Positions 44,487 to 52,594 of a DNA stretch of 64,000 bases are shown in pieces. The notes under the pieces were generated by a model. That model worked only from the letters and a program-made list of their open reading frames with translations, did no database searches and was not told the DNA's origin. The stretch covers positions 1,054,001 through 1,118,000 of the forward strand of contig NZ_SIHY01000001.1 of NCBI RefSeq assembly GCF_004320535.1. The letters are read 5' to 3'. The position numbers were made by a program, and so were the translations under genes. How positions within the stretch are numbered: position 1 is the first letter of the stretch; each line of letters opens with the position of its first letter. Origin of the DNA: Arthrobacter sp. S41. Lineage in GTDB: Bacteria; Actinomycetota; Actinomycetes; Actinomycetales; Micrococcaceae.

Positions 44487-45218
44487 ATGACCAAGCAATC
44501 AATCTTCGGACGCATTTCACAACTGGCCAAGGCCAACATCAACTCAATTCTGGATTCAGCTGAAGATCCACAGAAAATGATGGATCAGATGGTCCGCGAC
44601 TACAACGACAATATTGCTGAAGCGGAGCAAGCAATTGCGCAGACCATCGGCAACCTTCGCATGCTGGAGGATGACTACCGAGAAGATGAGCAGGCCGTCT
44701 CCGAGTGGAGCAACAAGGCTCTAGCCGCTTCCAACAAAGCCGATGAGTTCCGTGCAACAGGCAAGAGCGAAGACGCTTCAAAGTTCGACAACCTGGCTAA
44801 GGTTGCCATCCAGCGTCAGATTCAGGCTGAGTCGGAGATGAAGTCCGCTGAACCTACCATCAACTCTCAGCGTGAAATTGTTGAGAAGCTGAAGACTGGT
44901 TTGAACCAGATGAAGGAGAAGCGCACCGAGCTGGCTAGCAAGCGGGATGAACTGATCGCCCGTTCTAAGTCAGCCCAGGCGCAGAATCAGGTCAATGAAG
45001 CGGTGAAGGCCGTGAACATCATGGATCCGTCGAGCGAGATCGGACGTTTCGAAGACAAGATCCGTCGTGAAGAAGCACGTGTTCGCGGTGCCGCTGAACT
45101 TGCCTCATCAAGCCTGGACGCCCAGTTTGAATCTCTGGAGGACCTAGGCGAGCAGACCGAGGTTGAAGCTCGCCTCGCTGCGTTGAAGTCTAAGCAGACC
45201 GGAGCAATTGAAGGCTAA
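44487..45218 (+). CDS. pspA: PspA/IM30 (Vipp1) family membrane-stress protein
   Basis: 243-residue ESCRT-III-like protein that coats and stabilises damaged membranes. It begins IFGRISQLAKANINSILDSAEDPQKMMDQMVRDYNDN, the amphipathic helix and hairpin of the family, followed by long heptad-like helices to about residue 220. The ATG at 44487 has GAAAGG 7 nt upstream; an in-frame start at 44433 adds 18 residues foreign to the family. Second gene after the TPM-domain gene, likely one operon ending at the hairpin at 45242. Confidence 0.92.
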   Translation: MTKQSIFGRISQLAKANINSILDSAEDPQKMMDQMVRDYNDNIAEAEQAIAQTIGNLRMLEDDYREDEQAVSEWSNKALAASNKADEFRATGKSEDASKFDNLAKVAIQRQIQAESEMKSAEPTINSQREIVEKLKTGLNQMKEKRTELASKRDELIARSKSAQAQNQVNEAVKAVNIMDPSSEIGRFEDKIRREEARVRGAAELASSSLDAQFESLEDLGEQTEVEARLAALKSKQTGAIEG

Positions 45219-45241
45219 CCGCTGACAAGCTGATTAGTTCC

Positions 45242-45276
45242 GATGGTGTGTTGCTGCTGCGCAGTGACACACCATC
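45242..45276 (+). terminator. Terminator of the TPM-pspA operon
   Basis: 9-bp perfect stem (45242-45250 with 45268-45276) and a 17-nt loop that can fold further (CTGC/GCAG), followed by TTTGGTT. Confidence 0.65.
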
Positions 45277-45290
45277 TTTGGTTAAGCCAA

Positions 45291-45318
45291 AAATGGAGAC
45301 CCTCTCGGATCTCCATTT
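45291..45318 (-). terminator. Terminator of initiator tRNA copy 1
   Basis: 9-bp stem (45291-45299 with 45310-45318), 10-nt loop with inner CC/GG, followed on the minus strand by a run of T residues. Confidence 0.75.
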
Positions 45319-45327
45319 CCACTTTTG

Positions 45328-45401
45328 TGGCGGGGATAGGATTTGAACCTATGACCTCCGGGTTATGAGCCCGGCGAGCTACCGAACTGCTCCACCCCGC
45401 G
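45328..45401 (-). tRNA. Initiator tRNA-fMet (CAT), copy 1
   Basis: 74-nt cloverleaf without encoded CCA. The 5' end CGCGGGG pairs with the 3' CCCCGC while position 1 (C) faces C at 72, the unpaired first position that marks initiators. The anticodon stem has three consecutive G-C pairs (GGG before CTCATAA, CCC after), the second initiator hallmark. T-loop reads TTCAAAT. Confidence 0.95.
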
Positions 45402-45537
45402 TCGGTAAATACAACAATACCAATCAGTGAATGACTTGGCCAATTGAGAGCCAGTGGCCTTTGTCACCCCTTAAAAAGAGGGCTTTTACGGCCGCTCCCC
45501 TGCCCCCAACAAGATTAGGTCAATCTCGTTAAACCAA

Positions 45538-45565
45538 AAATGGAGACCCTTTCGGATCTCCATTT
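45538..45565 (-). terminator. Terminator of initiator tRNA copy 2
   Basis: Same 9-bp hairpin as copy 1 (45538-45546 with 45557-45565), followed on the minus strand by T residues. Confidence 0.75.
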
Positions 45566-45574
45566 CCACTTTCG

Positions 45575-45648
45575 TGGCGGGGATAGGATTTGAACCTATG
45601 ACCTCCGGGTTATGAGCCCGGCGAGCTACCGAACTGCTCCACCCCGCG
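45575..45648 (-). tRNA. Initiator tRNA-fMet (CAT), copy 2
   Basis: Identical in sequence to the copy at 45328-45401, with the same unpaired 1-72 position and GGG/CCC anticodon stem. Confidence 0.95.
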
Positions 45649-45765
45649 TCGGTAAATACAACATTACCAACTGATGAACTCAATAGCCAATCGAGCGAAG
45701 TGACCTTGATCGCAGGCTATTTTCCCGCACCCAGCCGCTCAAAGAGCACCGATGCTTAAACCGAA

Positions 45766-45793
45766 AAATGGAGACCCTTTCGGATCTCCATTT
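45766..45793 (-). terminator. Terminator of initiator tRNA copy 3
   Basis: Same hairpin (45766-45774 with 45785-45793). T residues follow on the minus strand. Confidence 0.75.
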
Positions 45794-45802
45794 CCACTTT
45801 CG

Positions 45803-45876
45803 TGGCGGGGATAGGATTTGAACCTATGACCTCCGGGTTATGAGCCCGGCGAGCTACCGAACTGCTCCACCCCGCG
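45803..45876 (-). tRNA. Initiator tRNA-fMet (CAT), copy 3
   Basis: Identical to the other two copies over 74 nt; it is the first one downstream of the UPF0182 gene and has a different upstream flank. Confidence 0.95.
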
Positions 45877-45937
45877 ATGACTAGACAATTCTTGCATCAT
45901 CAAGGGGCGAAAGCAAATCGGTGAGCTTACCTACTGG

Positions 45938-48900
45938 TTAGCCATTCGAGCCTTCAGCAGGCTGCGACGGCTCAGCAGATTCGCTGGCTGCGTTGTCGTC
46001 CAGCTTCACTTCTCCATCGACGTCCGTGCCGTTGATGGACGAGTCAGCTTCCATAGCGCGGTTCAAAGCATCTTGCAGTTGCTTCTGAGCTTCACCGTAG
46101 GCAGCGAAGTCGCTCTTAGAGAGCGCATCCTGACCCTTGGTGATGGCCTTGTTAGCATCCGAAAGCGCGGTGGAAAGTTTCTGAGCGTCAGACTGAGTCG
46201 GCGCCTTTTCACTTTCCGGTGCATCCTTATCCGGTGAGACACCTTCATTCTCACCGGTCACTGCACCTGAGTTACCGCCGAAGACTTCATCCAAAGCCTC
46301 CGCGAGGGTATCGGCGAAGCCAACCTGGTCACCGAAGGACACGAGGACCTTACGCAACGTTGGGTAGCTTGTCTGGCCGGAAGACTGAACGTAGACAGGC
46401 TGAACGTAGAGGATACCGCCACCGACAGGCAAGGACAGCAGATTACCGTTCTTGACCTCGGAAGCACCTTGACGCAGCAGGTTCAGTTCCTGCGTGACAC
46501 GGGTGTTGGTATCGAAGTTCTGCTGCGCCTGGCCTGGACCAGGTACGGCAGTGTCACGTGGAAGCTCCAGCAGTCTGAGCTTGCCGTAGTTCTCCGACTT
46601 CACGCCGGCAGTAGAACCTGCATCAGCCGAGGCTGAAAGGAATCCAAAGAGCACGTTTCGCTGTTGCCCATTGGACGCTGCTGCAGGGATGAACGTCGAG
46701 GTCAGTGAGAACGAGGCCTGATCCTGCGTTGGCATCTTCAATGACATGAAGTAAGGAGGCTGCTTTACACCCGCGGTAGAGGATGTTGGATCATCCGGAA
46801 CAGCCCACGCATCGTTAGATTCGTAGAATGCGTCAGGGTTGTCCACGTGATAGGTAGTCAGTACTTCTCGTTGAACCTTGAACATGTCCTCTGGGTAGCG
46901 GACGTGTTCAATCAGGTCCGCTGACATGTCTTCCAGCGGCTGCATTGCGGTTGGGAAGACTTTCTGCCAAGACTTCAGAATTGGATCCTCCGTGTCCCAG
47001 GCGTAAAGCTTTACCGATCCGTCATAGGCGTCAACGGTGGCCTTGACTGAGTTCCTCAGGTAGTTGACACGACCACTCAAGGACAGGTCCTGAGCGTTGG
47101 TCAGCGAATCGGCTACCGCCGAATCCAGCTGCTTCTGCTGTGCGTAAGGGAAGTCATTTGACGTGGTGTACCCGTCGACAATCCACTGAACACGCCCATC
47201 AACGATGGCCGGGTAGGCACTGGAATCCAAGGTCAGGTATGGAGCTACCTTGCTCACACGGTCGCGAGGGTCACGATCGTAAAGGATCTGGGATTCCTCA
47301 TTAACCTGCTGAGAGAGCAGCAAGTCGGTCGATGCGAACTTCAGTGCGTAAACCAGGCGGTTAAACATATTGCCAATGTTTGGCCCACCTTCGCCGGTAA
47401 AGGTGTAACGCGTATCTTGGTTTTCACCACCGGTACCTGGACGGTCAAGTTCCTGATCGGTCCAGCCCTCATCAGGCCCGCCAACCACCGAGTACTCAGG
47501 TGAATTCTCACCGAAGTAGATACGTGGTTCGTAGTCCTTATCGGTGATCAAGTCACCGGAGGTAGGAATACCACCGAGCATGAAGTCAGGTCGACCACCT
47601 GCGGCCACACGATTACCGTAGGCAGCAACAAGTCCATAGCCGTGGGTGTAGTTAATGTGCTGGTTAACCCAGGTGTCGTTCTGATCCACGTTAACTTCAC
47701 GGGCGGCGATGACGGTGTCTTCCACCTTGCCATCAACCTTGTAGCGATCAACATTCAGGTTCTTTGGGAACGTGTAGTAACCACGGAACTGCTGAAGCTG
47801 AGCGAACGCGGTGGAGACCAAGTTCGGATCAAGAAGTCGAATATTGGCAGTGGTCGAGGTTTCCTCGGCCAGTGCGTTCTTCTCCGTGGAAATCTTGGCA
47901 TCGTAATCAGTGGTCTCAACATCGTCTAGCCCATAGGCAAGACGCGTCATTTCGATGTTCCGATCAATGTAGCTGCGCTCAAGTTCACGCTGGGATGGAA
48001 CAACCTTGTACTGCTGAACCAAGAATGGGTAAACGCCACTGACCACAATCATGGTGACCACCAGCATGGCAGTACCGATCAGTGGCAAACGCCAACGTCC
48101 GTTAACCGCCGCGATAACAAAAACAATCGCAATCAAGACAGCGATAATCGCCAGAATCATCTTCGCAGGAATTACAGCGTGTACATCCTTGTACAGTGCG
48201 CCGGCGACACGGCCGGACTGATCAGTCAGGGTCTCATACTGGCCAATCCAGAAATTCACTGACTGCAAGACCAAGAACACTGCCGCAACAACCGCAGCGT
48301 GAACGCGAGCGGCCTTACCGATAGTGATGCCACCACGTTCTTCTACACGGATTCCGCCGTAAAGGTAGTGAGTCAACAGCCCGGCTACACCGCTAAGCAA
48401 AACGACAGAGATGAGGAAGCCGTTGATCAGAGCAATGAAAGGAAGCGAGAAAATAAAGAAGCCCAGATCCATGTTGAACTGAGGGTCGTTACTTCCAAAA
48501 GGGACCTGGTTGAAGAAGAGCAAAACAGTCTTCCACTGTCCGGCGACAGCCACCGCCGCGAAAATGCCAACAACCAGCGGGATGCCAACCATCAAGAAGC
48601 GACGGATTGGTTCCAGCTGGGCTTGGTAGCGCGACATGGTGTCTGGCTGACCCGCGTTAGGTGCATATACCGGGCGGTGCTTGTAGGCACTGCGCATGGA
48701 GAACCACATGGGTATAGACATGAAAGCCAAGGCGATCACAAAAATCACAAGCTTCGAAACGCGCTCAGTCCAGTAGACCTGCGAGAATCCAAGCTGGTTG
48801 AACCAAAGGATGTCCGCATAGAAATTGGACAAGAAGACGAACACCGCAACTATGATTACCACCGCAAAGATGGTCAAGGTCAACGGCGAAATTTTCTTGC

Positions 48901-48976
48901 CTGAGGGGCTGGAAGGTCGTTGCGGTTCACGAGGCCTTGGCGGGCCCCCGAACGGACTATCCGATCCATATGACAC
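45938..48976 (-). CDS. UPF0182-family large membrane protein
   Basis: 1012-residue protein. A proline-rich cytosolic N-terminus (PFGGPPRPREPQRPSSPSG) is followed by about seven membrane helices within the first 330 residues (for instance LTLTIFAVVIIVAVFVFLSNF). A large extracytoplasmic domain follows (about 340-900), and an acidic Asp/Glu/Ser-rich helical tail ends the protein. It is a conserved actinobacterial protein next to the PDZ/Lon-like protease gene, as in mycobacteria; no activity is established for it. The GTG start has AAGGAA about 7 nt upstream. Transcribed towards the tRNA array. Confidence 0.9.
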   Translation of the reverse strand: MSYGSDSPFGGPPRPREPQRPSSPSGKKISPLTLTIFAVVIIVAVFVFLSNFYADILWFNQLGFSQVYWTERVSKLVIFVIALAFMSIPMWFSMRSAYKHRPVYAPNAGQPDTMSRYQAQLEPIRRFLMVGIPLVVGIFAAVAVAGQWKTVLLFFNQVPFGSNDPQFNMDLGFFIFSLPFIALINGFLISVVLLSGVAGLLTHYLYGGIRVEERGGITIGKAARVHAAVVAAVFLVLQSVNFWIGQYETLTDQSGRVAGALYKDVHAVIPAKMILAIIAVLIAIVFVIAAVNGRWRLPLIGTAMLVVTMIVVSGVYPFLVQQYKVVPSQRELERSYIDRNIEMTRLAYGLDDVETTDYDAKISTEKNALAEETSTTANIRLLDPNLVSTAFAQLQQFRGYYTFPKNLNVDRYKVDGKVEDTVIAAREVNVDQNDTWVNQHINYTHGYGLVAAYGNRVAAGGRPDFMLGGIPTSGDLITDKDYEPRIYFGENSPEYSVVGGPDEGWTDQELDRPGTGGENQDTRYTFTGEGGPNIGNMFNRLVYALKFASTDLLLSQQVNEESQILYDRDPRDRVSKVAPYLTLDSSAYPAIVDGRVQWIVDGYTTSNDFPYAQQKQLDSAVADSLTNAQDLSLSGRVNYLRNSVKATVDAYDGSVKLYAWDTEDPILKSWQKVFPTAMQPLEDMSADLIEHVRYPEDMFKVQREVLTTYHVDNPDAFYESNDAWAVPDDPTSSTAGVKQPPYFMSLKMPTQDQASFSLTSTFIPAAASNGQQRNVLFGFLSASADAGSTAGVKSENYGKLRLLELPRDTAVPGPGQAQQNFDTNTRVTQELNLLRQGASEVKNGNLLSLPVGGGILYVQPVYVQSSGQTSYPTLRKVLVSFGDQVGFADTLAEALDEVFGGNSGAVTGENEGVSPDKDAPESEKAPTQSDAQKLSTALSDANKAITKGQDALSKSDFAAYGEAQKQLQDALNRAMEADSSINGTDVDGEVKLDDNAASESAEPSQPAEGSNG

Positions 48977-49066
48977 TATCTATTCCTTACTTTGGGTCCC
49001 ACAAGCTGATGAGAGCCGTAGAACTCGTATACCTAAATCTTGAACGAGCGAGTACAAGCTTTTGAT

Positions 49067-49097
49067 CCCTGCGTCACATTCTTCCCCTGACGCAGGG
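49067..49097 (-). terminator. Terminator after the PDZ/Lon-like protease gene
   Basis: Perfect 10-bp stem (49067-49076 with 49088-49097) and 11-nt loop starting 7 nt past the stop at 49104. The following minus-strand sequence is A-rich rather than T-rich, so strength is uncertain. Confidence 0.55.
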
Positions 49098-49103
49098 CTA
49101 AAT

Positions 49104-50192
49104 CTATTCACATGTCGCAAAAGTCGATGGATCTTGACCATCTGCGATTTTTTCCAAAGCAGTATGTGCTTCTGAAAGAGTCGAAATCTTCAGGACATTC
49201 AGGCCATCGGGCACACGTCCTACTACTTCATTGCAGTTATCTGCCGGCGCTAGGAAGATCGTTGCTCCGGATTTCTTGGCAGCGACCATCTTCTGAGCGA
49301 TTCCGCCGATAGGTCCGACAGTTCCGTCAGCCGCGATCTCGCCGGTGCCGGCTACGTGGTGCTCCCCCGCCAAAGATCCTTCGGTCAGTCGATCAATGAT
49401 GGACAACGCAAACATCATGCCTGCGCTTGGTCCACCAACGTTTGAGAGTCCAAATTTCACACCGATAGGGAACTTATGTTCGGTTCCTAAGAAGATGCCG
49501 AGCTGTCGTTCTCCGTTGTCGGCTGCTTCGGTTTTGACTGTGACATCAACATTTTTGTAGTCGCCCTGCTTGTCGGCTCGACCCACGGTCAACGTTGCGG
49601 GCTTCTCACCATTGGCGTTGAGCTGTTTTTTCAACTCTTCAAGGGACGAAATGTCTTTGCCGTTGTATTTGAGCAATCGGTCGCCCTTTTTCAACAACTT
49701 AGAGTTGAGCTCATTTGAGAAGTCAGCAACGGACAACCAAGTTTTGTAGTCGTAGCCAAGTTCGGTCATGGCCGCAGCAATGGCCAAGTCTTGGGATGAA
49801 GTCATCATCCTGTCGTTCTGTTCATTTTGCTGCTGCGACGAGGTGTTGTGAGCCATGATGGTTTCTTCAGGCACGACATCTTTGGTCGGATTGAGCATTG
49901 CTTCGAGAACAACCGGAATTGTGACGCGGTTTTGTCCGCCACCCTGGACGTAAACAGTGAGCAGATCAAGTTCGCTGTCGGATGCGTACGTCTTTGCGCC
50001 CTCGATAGAGACGACGTCTTTACCCTCGTCTTTGCCCAAAGTATTAAAGACTGGGCCTGGCGAACGAATCATAAAATTCGTTGGCAAGAACATCATTACG
50101 CCAACCAGCAACAGAGCTATGACACCGGCGCTGGATCGTTTGAGGGGCTTAGGACCTCGTGGTTCATGACTGTTATCGTCACGTTCCACCAT
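49104..50192 (-). CDS. Membrane-anchored PDZ/Lon-like serine protease
   Basis: 362-residue YlbL-type protein with one N-terminal membrane helix (about 22-42, AGVIALLLVGVMMFLPTNF). Next is an extracytoplasmic region with a PDZ domain (about 155-235; LSVADFSNELNSKLLKKGDRLLKYNG) and a C-terminal Lon-type proteolytic domain. The Ser-Lys dyad is in VGGPSAGMMFALS (Ser) and IGGIAQKMVAAKKSGA (Lys). The start is uncertain: ATG 50192, GTG 50219 (GGGAG 8 nt upstream) and TTG 50237 are all in frame. It sits between UPF0182 and the zincin_2 gene, the order known from mycobacteria. Confidence 0.9.
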   Translation of the reverse strand: MVERDDNSHEPRGPKPLKRSSAGVIALLLVGVMMFLPTNFMIRSPGPVFNTLGKDEGKDVVSIEGAKTYASDSELDLLTVYVQGGGQNRVTIPVVLEAMLNPTKDVVPEETIMAHNTSSQQQNEQNDRMMTSSQDLAIAAAMTELGYDYKTWLSVADFSNELNSKLLKKGDRLLKYNGKDISSLEELKKQLNANGEKPATLTVGRADKQGDYKNVDVTVKTEAADNGERQLGIFLGTEHKFPIGVKFGLSNVGGPSAGMMFALSIIDRLTEGSLAGEHHVAGTGEIAADGTVGPIGGIAQKMVAAKKSGATIFLAPADNCNEVVGRVPDGLNVLKISTLSEAHTALEKIADGQDPSTFATCE

Positions 50193-50386
50193 CGCGTCTT
50201 GTGCTTCCCGTTCGTGCACTGGTCTTGCTCCCGCCAACTATCAAAATATCTGTAGATCCGCCTTGCAGACGTCACCACTCTTAGCCTACTGAACCTTGTG
50301 GTCTAAAGGCATCAGCAATATGGCGTATTCAGTGTGCCGAAAGCGAACTGAAGCTAAGATTCATGGGAACTTTTTGCGTGGCACGG

Positions 50387-50392
50387 TAGTTT
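50387..50392 (+). promoter_or_regulatory. -10 box for leaderless zincin_2 gene
   Basis: TAGTTT is 7 nt before the ATG at 50400. An AAAGG lies only 1 nt before the ATG and is too close to serve as a ribosome site. Confidence 0.48.
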
Positions 50393-50399
50393 TAAAGGC

Positions 50400-51833
50400 A
50401 TGGCACAGAACCCCCCGAATAACCGCCCCAACGGCGACGACGACGATAACAACCCGCAGGATCCACTTTCTGCCATGTTTGGTCAGCTCTTCGGTGGCGG
50501 ATTTGATCCCAACAATCTTCCTCCGCAGTTGCGCGATGCGCTCGGCGCCCAGGGTGACCCTGAAACAATGCAAAAAATGATGCAGCAGGCCCAAGCAATG
50601 ATGTCTGCAATGATGAGCAACAACGCCTCATCTGGACCAGTCAATTGGAAGCTCGCTTCAGACACTGCGTTGCAGGCTTACGCCAGCGATGATCCTGAAG
50701 TCTCGCCAGCACGCCTGAGCGCCATCAGCGACGCATCAAATTTGGCTGATCTCTGGCTGAACAATTCAACTGCGTTCGAGTCCAACGGTCAGGTGACTGA
50801 AGCGTGGACTCGCAAGCGTTGGTACGACAAGACGTTGGCGACGTGGAAGCAGGTTACCGAACCAGTTGCTGAGTCTGTTGCTACCGCCATCACTGCAGCC
50901 ATGAAAGATCAGATCCCTGAAGAGATGAAGGGCATGCTGGGCAATTCCGACGGAATGTTCCGGAACCTCGGCGCCAGCATGTTTGGCATGCAGTTGGGTA
51001 CGGCCTTAGGTGGTTTGGCTACTGACGTCCTAGGCGGCACCGACATCGGTCTTCCCTTGGCCGGTGGTACTCCCGGAATTATCGGGACTAACGTTGCCAA
51101 GTTCGGCGACGGTTTAGAAATCCCGGAGCAGGAAGTGCTGCTCTACGTCATCCTTCGGGAGAACGCCCATACCCGTTTGTTCAGTCGTGTTCCGTGGCTC
51201 AGCTCGAAGCTCATCGGCGCTGTTGAATCCTATGCGCGCGGCATCCATATTGACATGTCCCGTATTGAAGAAGCAGTGCGAGATATTGATCCTTCAAACC
51301 CTGAAGCGATGCAATCGGTACTCGGTGAAGGTCTGTTCGCTCCACAGCGGACCGCCGAGCAGGACAAGGCTCTAGAAAATCTTGAGCTGACTCTGGCTCT
51401 GATTGAGGGCTGGGTTGACCACGTTGTTTCGTTGGCCGCCGCAAACCTGCCTTTCGCTGAACACCTGCGTGAGACCATGCGTCGACGCCGTGCTTCGGGT
51501 GGACCAGCAGAGTCGGCATTCGCCTCATTGGTTGGCCTGGAACTGCGTCCACGCAAGCTGCGTGAAGCAGCAACATTGTGGGAGCACCTCCACGAGGAGC
51601 GTGGAATCGACGGTCGCGATGCAGTCTGGGATCACCCAGATCTGATGCCAACCGAAGAAGATCTCAAAGACCCATCAACTTTCACTCAGCGCCGTGAATT
51701 GGCAAATGAAGAATTTGATGACTTTGATGCAGCTCTGAATAAGTTGCTCTCCGGAGAATTCGACAATGTTGACCCGGAAACCGATCCGATGGATCCAACC
51801 GATCCTGAAGCGGATGATTATCCGCAGAAGTAG
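50400..51833 (+). CDS. Zincin_2 (DUF2342) zinc-dependent metalloprotease-like protein
   Basis: 477-residue cytosolic protein of the actinobacterial zincin_2 family (older label: F420 biosynthesis associated). The N-terminus is Asn/Asp/Gln-rich, then FGQLFGGGFDPNNLPPQLRDAL and MQLGTALGGLATDVLGGTDIGLPL. The putative metal site is in ILRENAHTRLFSRVPWL near residue 260 with EGWVDHVV further on; a classical HExxH is not present. An acidic tail (about 440-477) ends the protein. Family activity is not firmly established. The start is fixed by the TAGTTT box 7 nt upstream. Divergent from the PDZ/Lon-like gene, single-gene unit. Confidence 0.85.
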   Translation: MAQNPPNNRPNGDDDDNNPQDPLSAMFGQLFGGGFDPNNLPPQLRDALGAQGDPETMQKMMQQAQAMMSAMMSNNASSGPVNWKLASDTALQAYASDDPEVSPARLSAISDASNLADLWLNNSTAFESNGQVTEAWTRKRWYDKTLATWKQVTEPVAESVATAITAAMKDQIPEEMKGMLGNSDGMFRNLGASMFGMQLGTALGGLATDVLGGTDIGLPLAGGTPGIIGTNVAKFGDGLEIPEQEVLLYVILRENAHTRLFSRVPWLSSKLIGAVESYARGIHIDMSRIEEAVRDIDPSNPEAMQSVLGEGLFAPQRTAEQDKALENLELTLALIEGWVDHVVSLAAANLPFAEHLRETMRRRRASGGPAESAFASLVGLELRPRKLREAATLWEHLHEERGIDGRDAVWDHPDLMPTEEDLKDPSTFTQRRELANEEFDDFDAALNKLLSGEFDNVDPETDPMDPTDPEADDYPQK

Positions 51834-51850
51834 TTTGTATGTAGTAAGCG

Positions 51851-51889
51851 AATGTCGGGGATGAACGAATAACGTTCATCCCCGACATT
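51851..51889. terminator. Bidirectional terminator between convergent genes
   Basis: Perfect 17-bp stem (51851-51867 with 51873-51889) with a 5-nt loop between the stops of the zincin_2 and YgjP-type genes; followed by GTGTTTT on the plus strand. Confidence 0.85.
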
Positions 51890-51898
51890 GTGTTTTAA

Positions 51899-52510
51899 CT
51901 AGCTTTCGTCGTCCTGACCAAATCCGTCAATTGCTTCGGCATTCTGTCCGTGTTCTGCGGCGTGCGAGTTATAGCCTGCATGGAAAGCATCAAGGTATAG
52001 GTCAGCATCTGCGCGACGTTGGAACCTGTTGAGTAGCTTTTGAAATTCAGGACCATGTCCTGCCCGTGGTGCGGCCAGATGCGCTAGCTCGTGGACCAGA
52101 ACGTAGTCGCGCACCCATGCGGGCATCTGCTGAAGCTTCGAAGACAGTCTGATGGTTCGTTGTGCATAGGATGCCGAACCCCAACGCTTGTTTTGGTTGG
52201 TAACCCACCGGACAGATTGAGCTGCAGCGGCTCCGTCAAAGTAGAACTGATCTAGCTCGGCGGCACGCTGTTCCAACGCCGAGTCGGATTGTCCGAGTTC
52301 TTTTTTCTGCTGTTTCTGACGGTATTTCTTCAGCATCTCGTCGACAAAAGAGCGTTCGGTTTTCTCGTCGAGTGTCGCAGGAACTTGGACTACAAGCTTG
52401 TTTTCACGCCAGTACGAGGAAATAGTTTTTCGTCGTTTTTTGGACCGAACGATTTGAACTGGGATGTTATCCGCTGCAACGAATTCAACGGTGCTTGGAT
52501 AAGCGGGCAA
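51899..52510 (-). CDS. YgjP/WSS1-type zinc metallopeptidase
   Basis: 203-residue M48-like (DUF45) protein. An N-terminal beta region contains VQIVRSKKRRKTISSYWRENKLVVQVP, typical of YgjP. Then come a helical arm and the catalytic domain with RWGSASYAQRTIRLSSKLQQMP and the zinc motif HELAHLAAPRAGHGPEF (HExxH with a third His). The TTG start is supported by AAAAGGAG 9 nt upstream. Relatives are predicted peptidases near DNA-repair genes; here uvrD2 lies directly upstream on the same strand, 84 nt away. Substrate unknown. Confidence 0.85.
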   Translation of the reverse strand: MPAYPSTVEFVAADNIPVQIVRSKKRRKTISSYWRENKLVVQVPATLDEKTERSFVDEMLKKYRQKQQKKELGQSDSALEQRAAELDQFYFDGAAAAQSVRWVTNQNKRWGSASYAQRTIRLSSKLQQMPAWVRDYVLVHELAHLAAPRAGHGPEFQKLLNRFQRRADADLYLDAFHAGYNSHAAEHGQNAEAIDGFGQDDES

Positions 52511-52594
52511 CTAACCTTGCTCCTTTTACATCAATCGTGGGTGCCAAACTACATGCTGTGCCCTTGCACTGCGCGATGCGGCCCAAAGCTAATT

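Larger units (their letters stand above)
45289..45876 (-). repeat. Three tandem initiator tRNA cassettes
   Basis: Three near-identical units of tRNA plus terminator hairpin at about 45291-45401, 45538-45648 and 45766-45876, spaced 247 and 228 nt. The tRNA parts are identical. Copies 1 and 2 also share about 16-18 nt upstream of the tRNA; copy 3 diverges immediately before its 5' end. The pattern is that of local tandem duplication. Confidence 0.9.

Noticed and set aside
45486-45683. 65-codon minus-strand frame across initiator tRNA copy 2
   Set aside because: It runs through a tRNA gene and its terminator; open only by chance.
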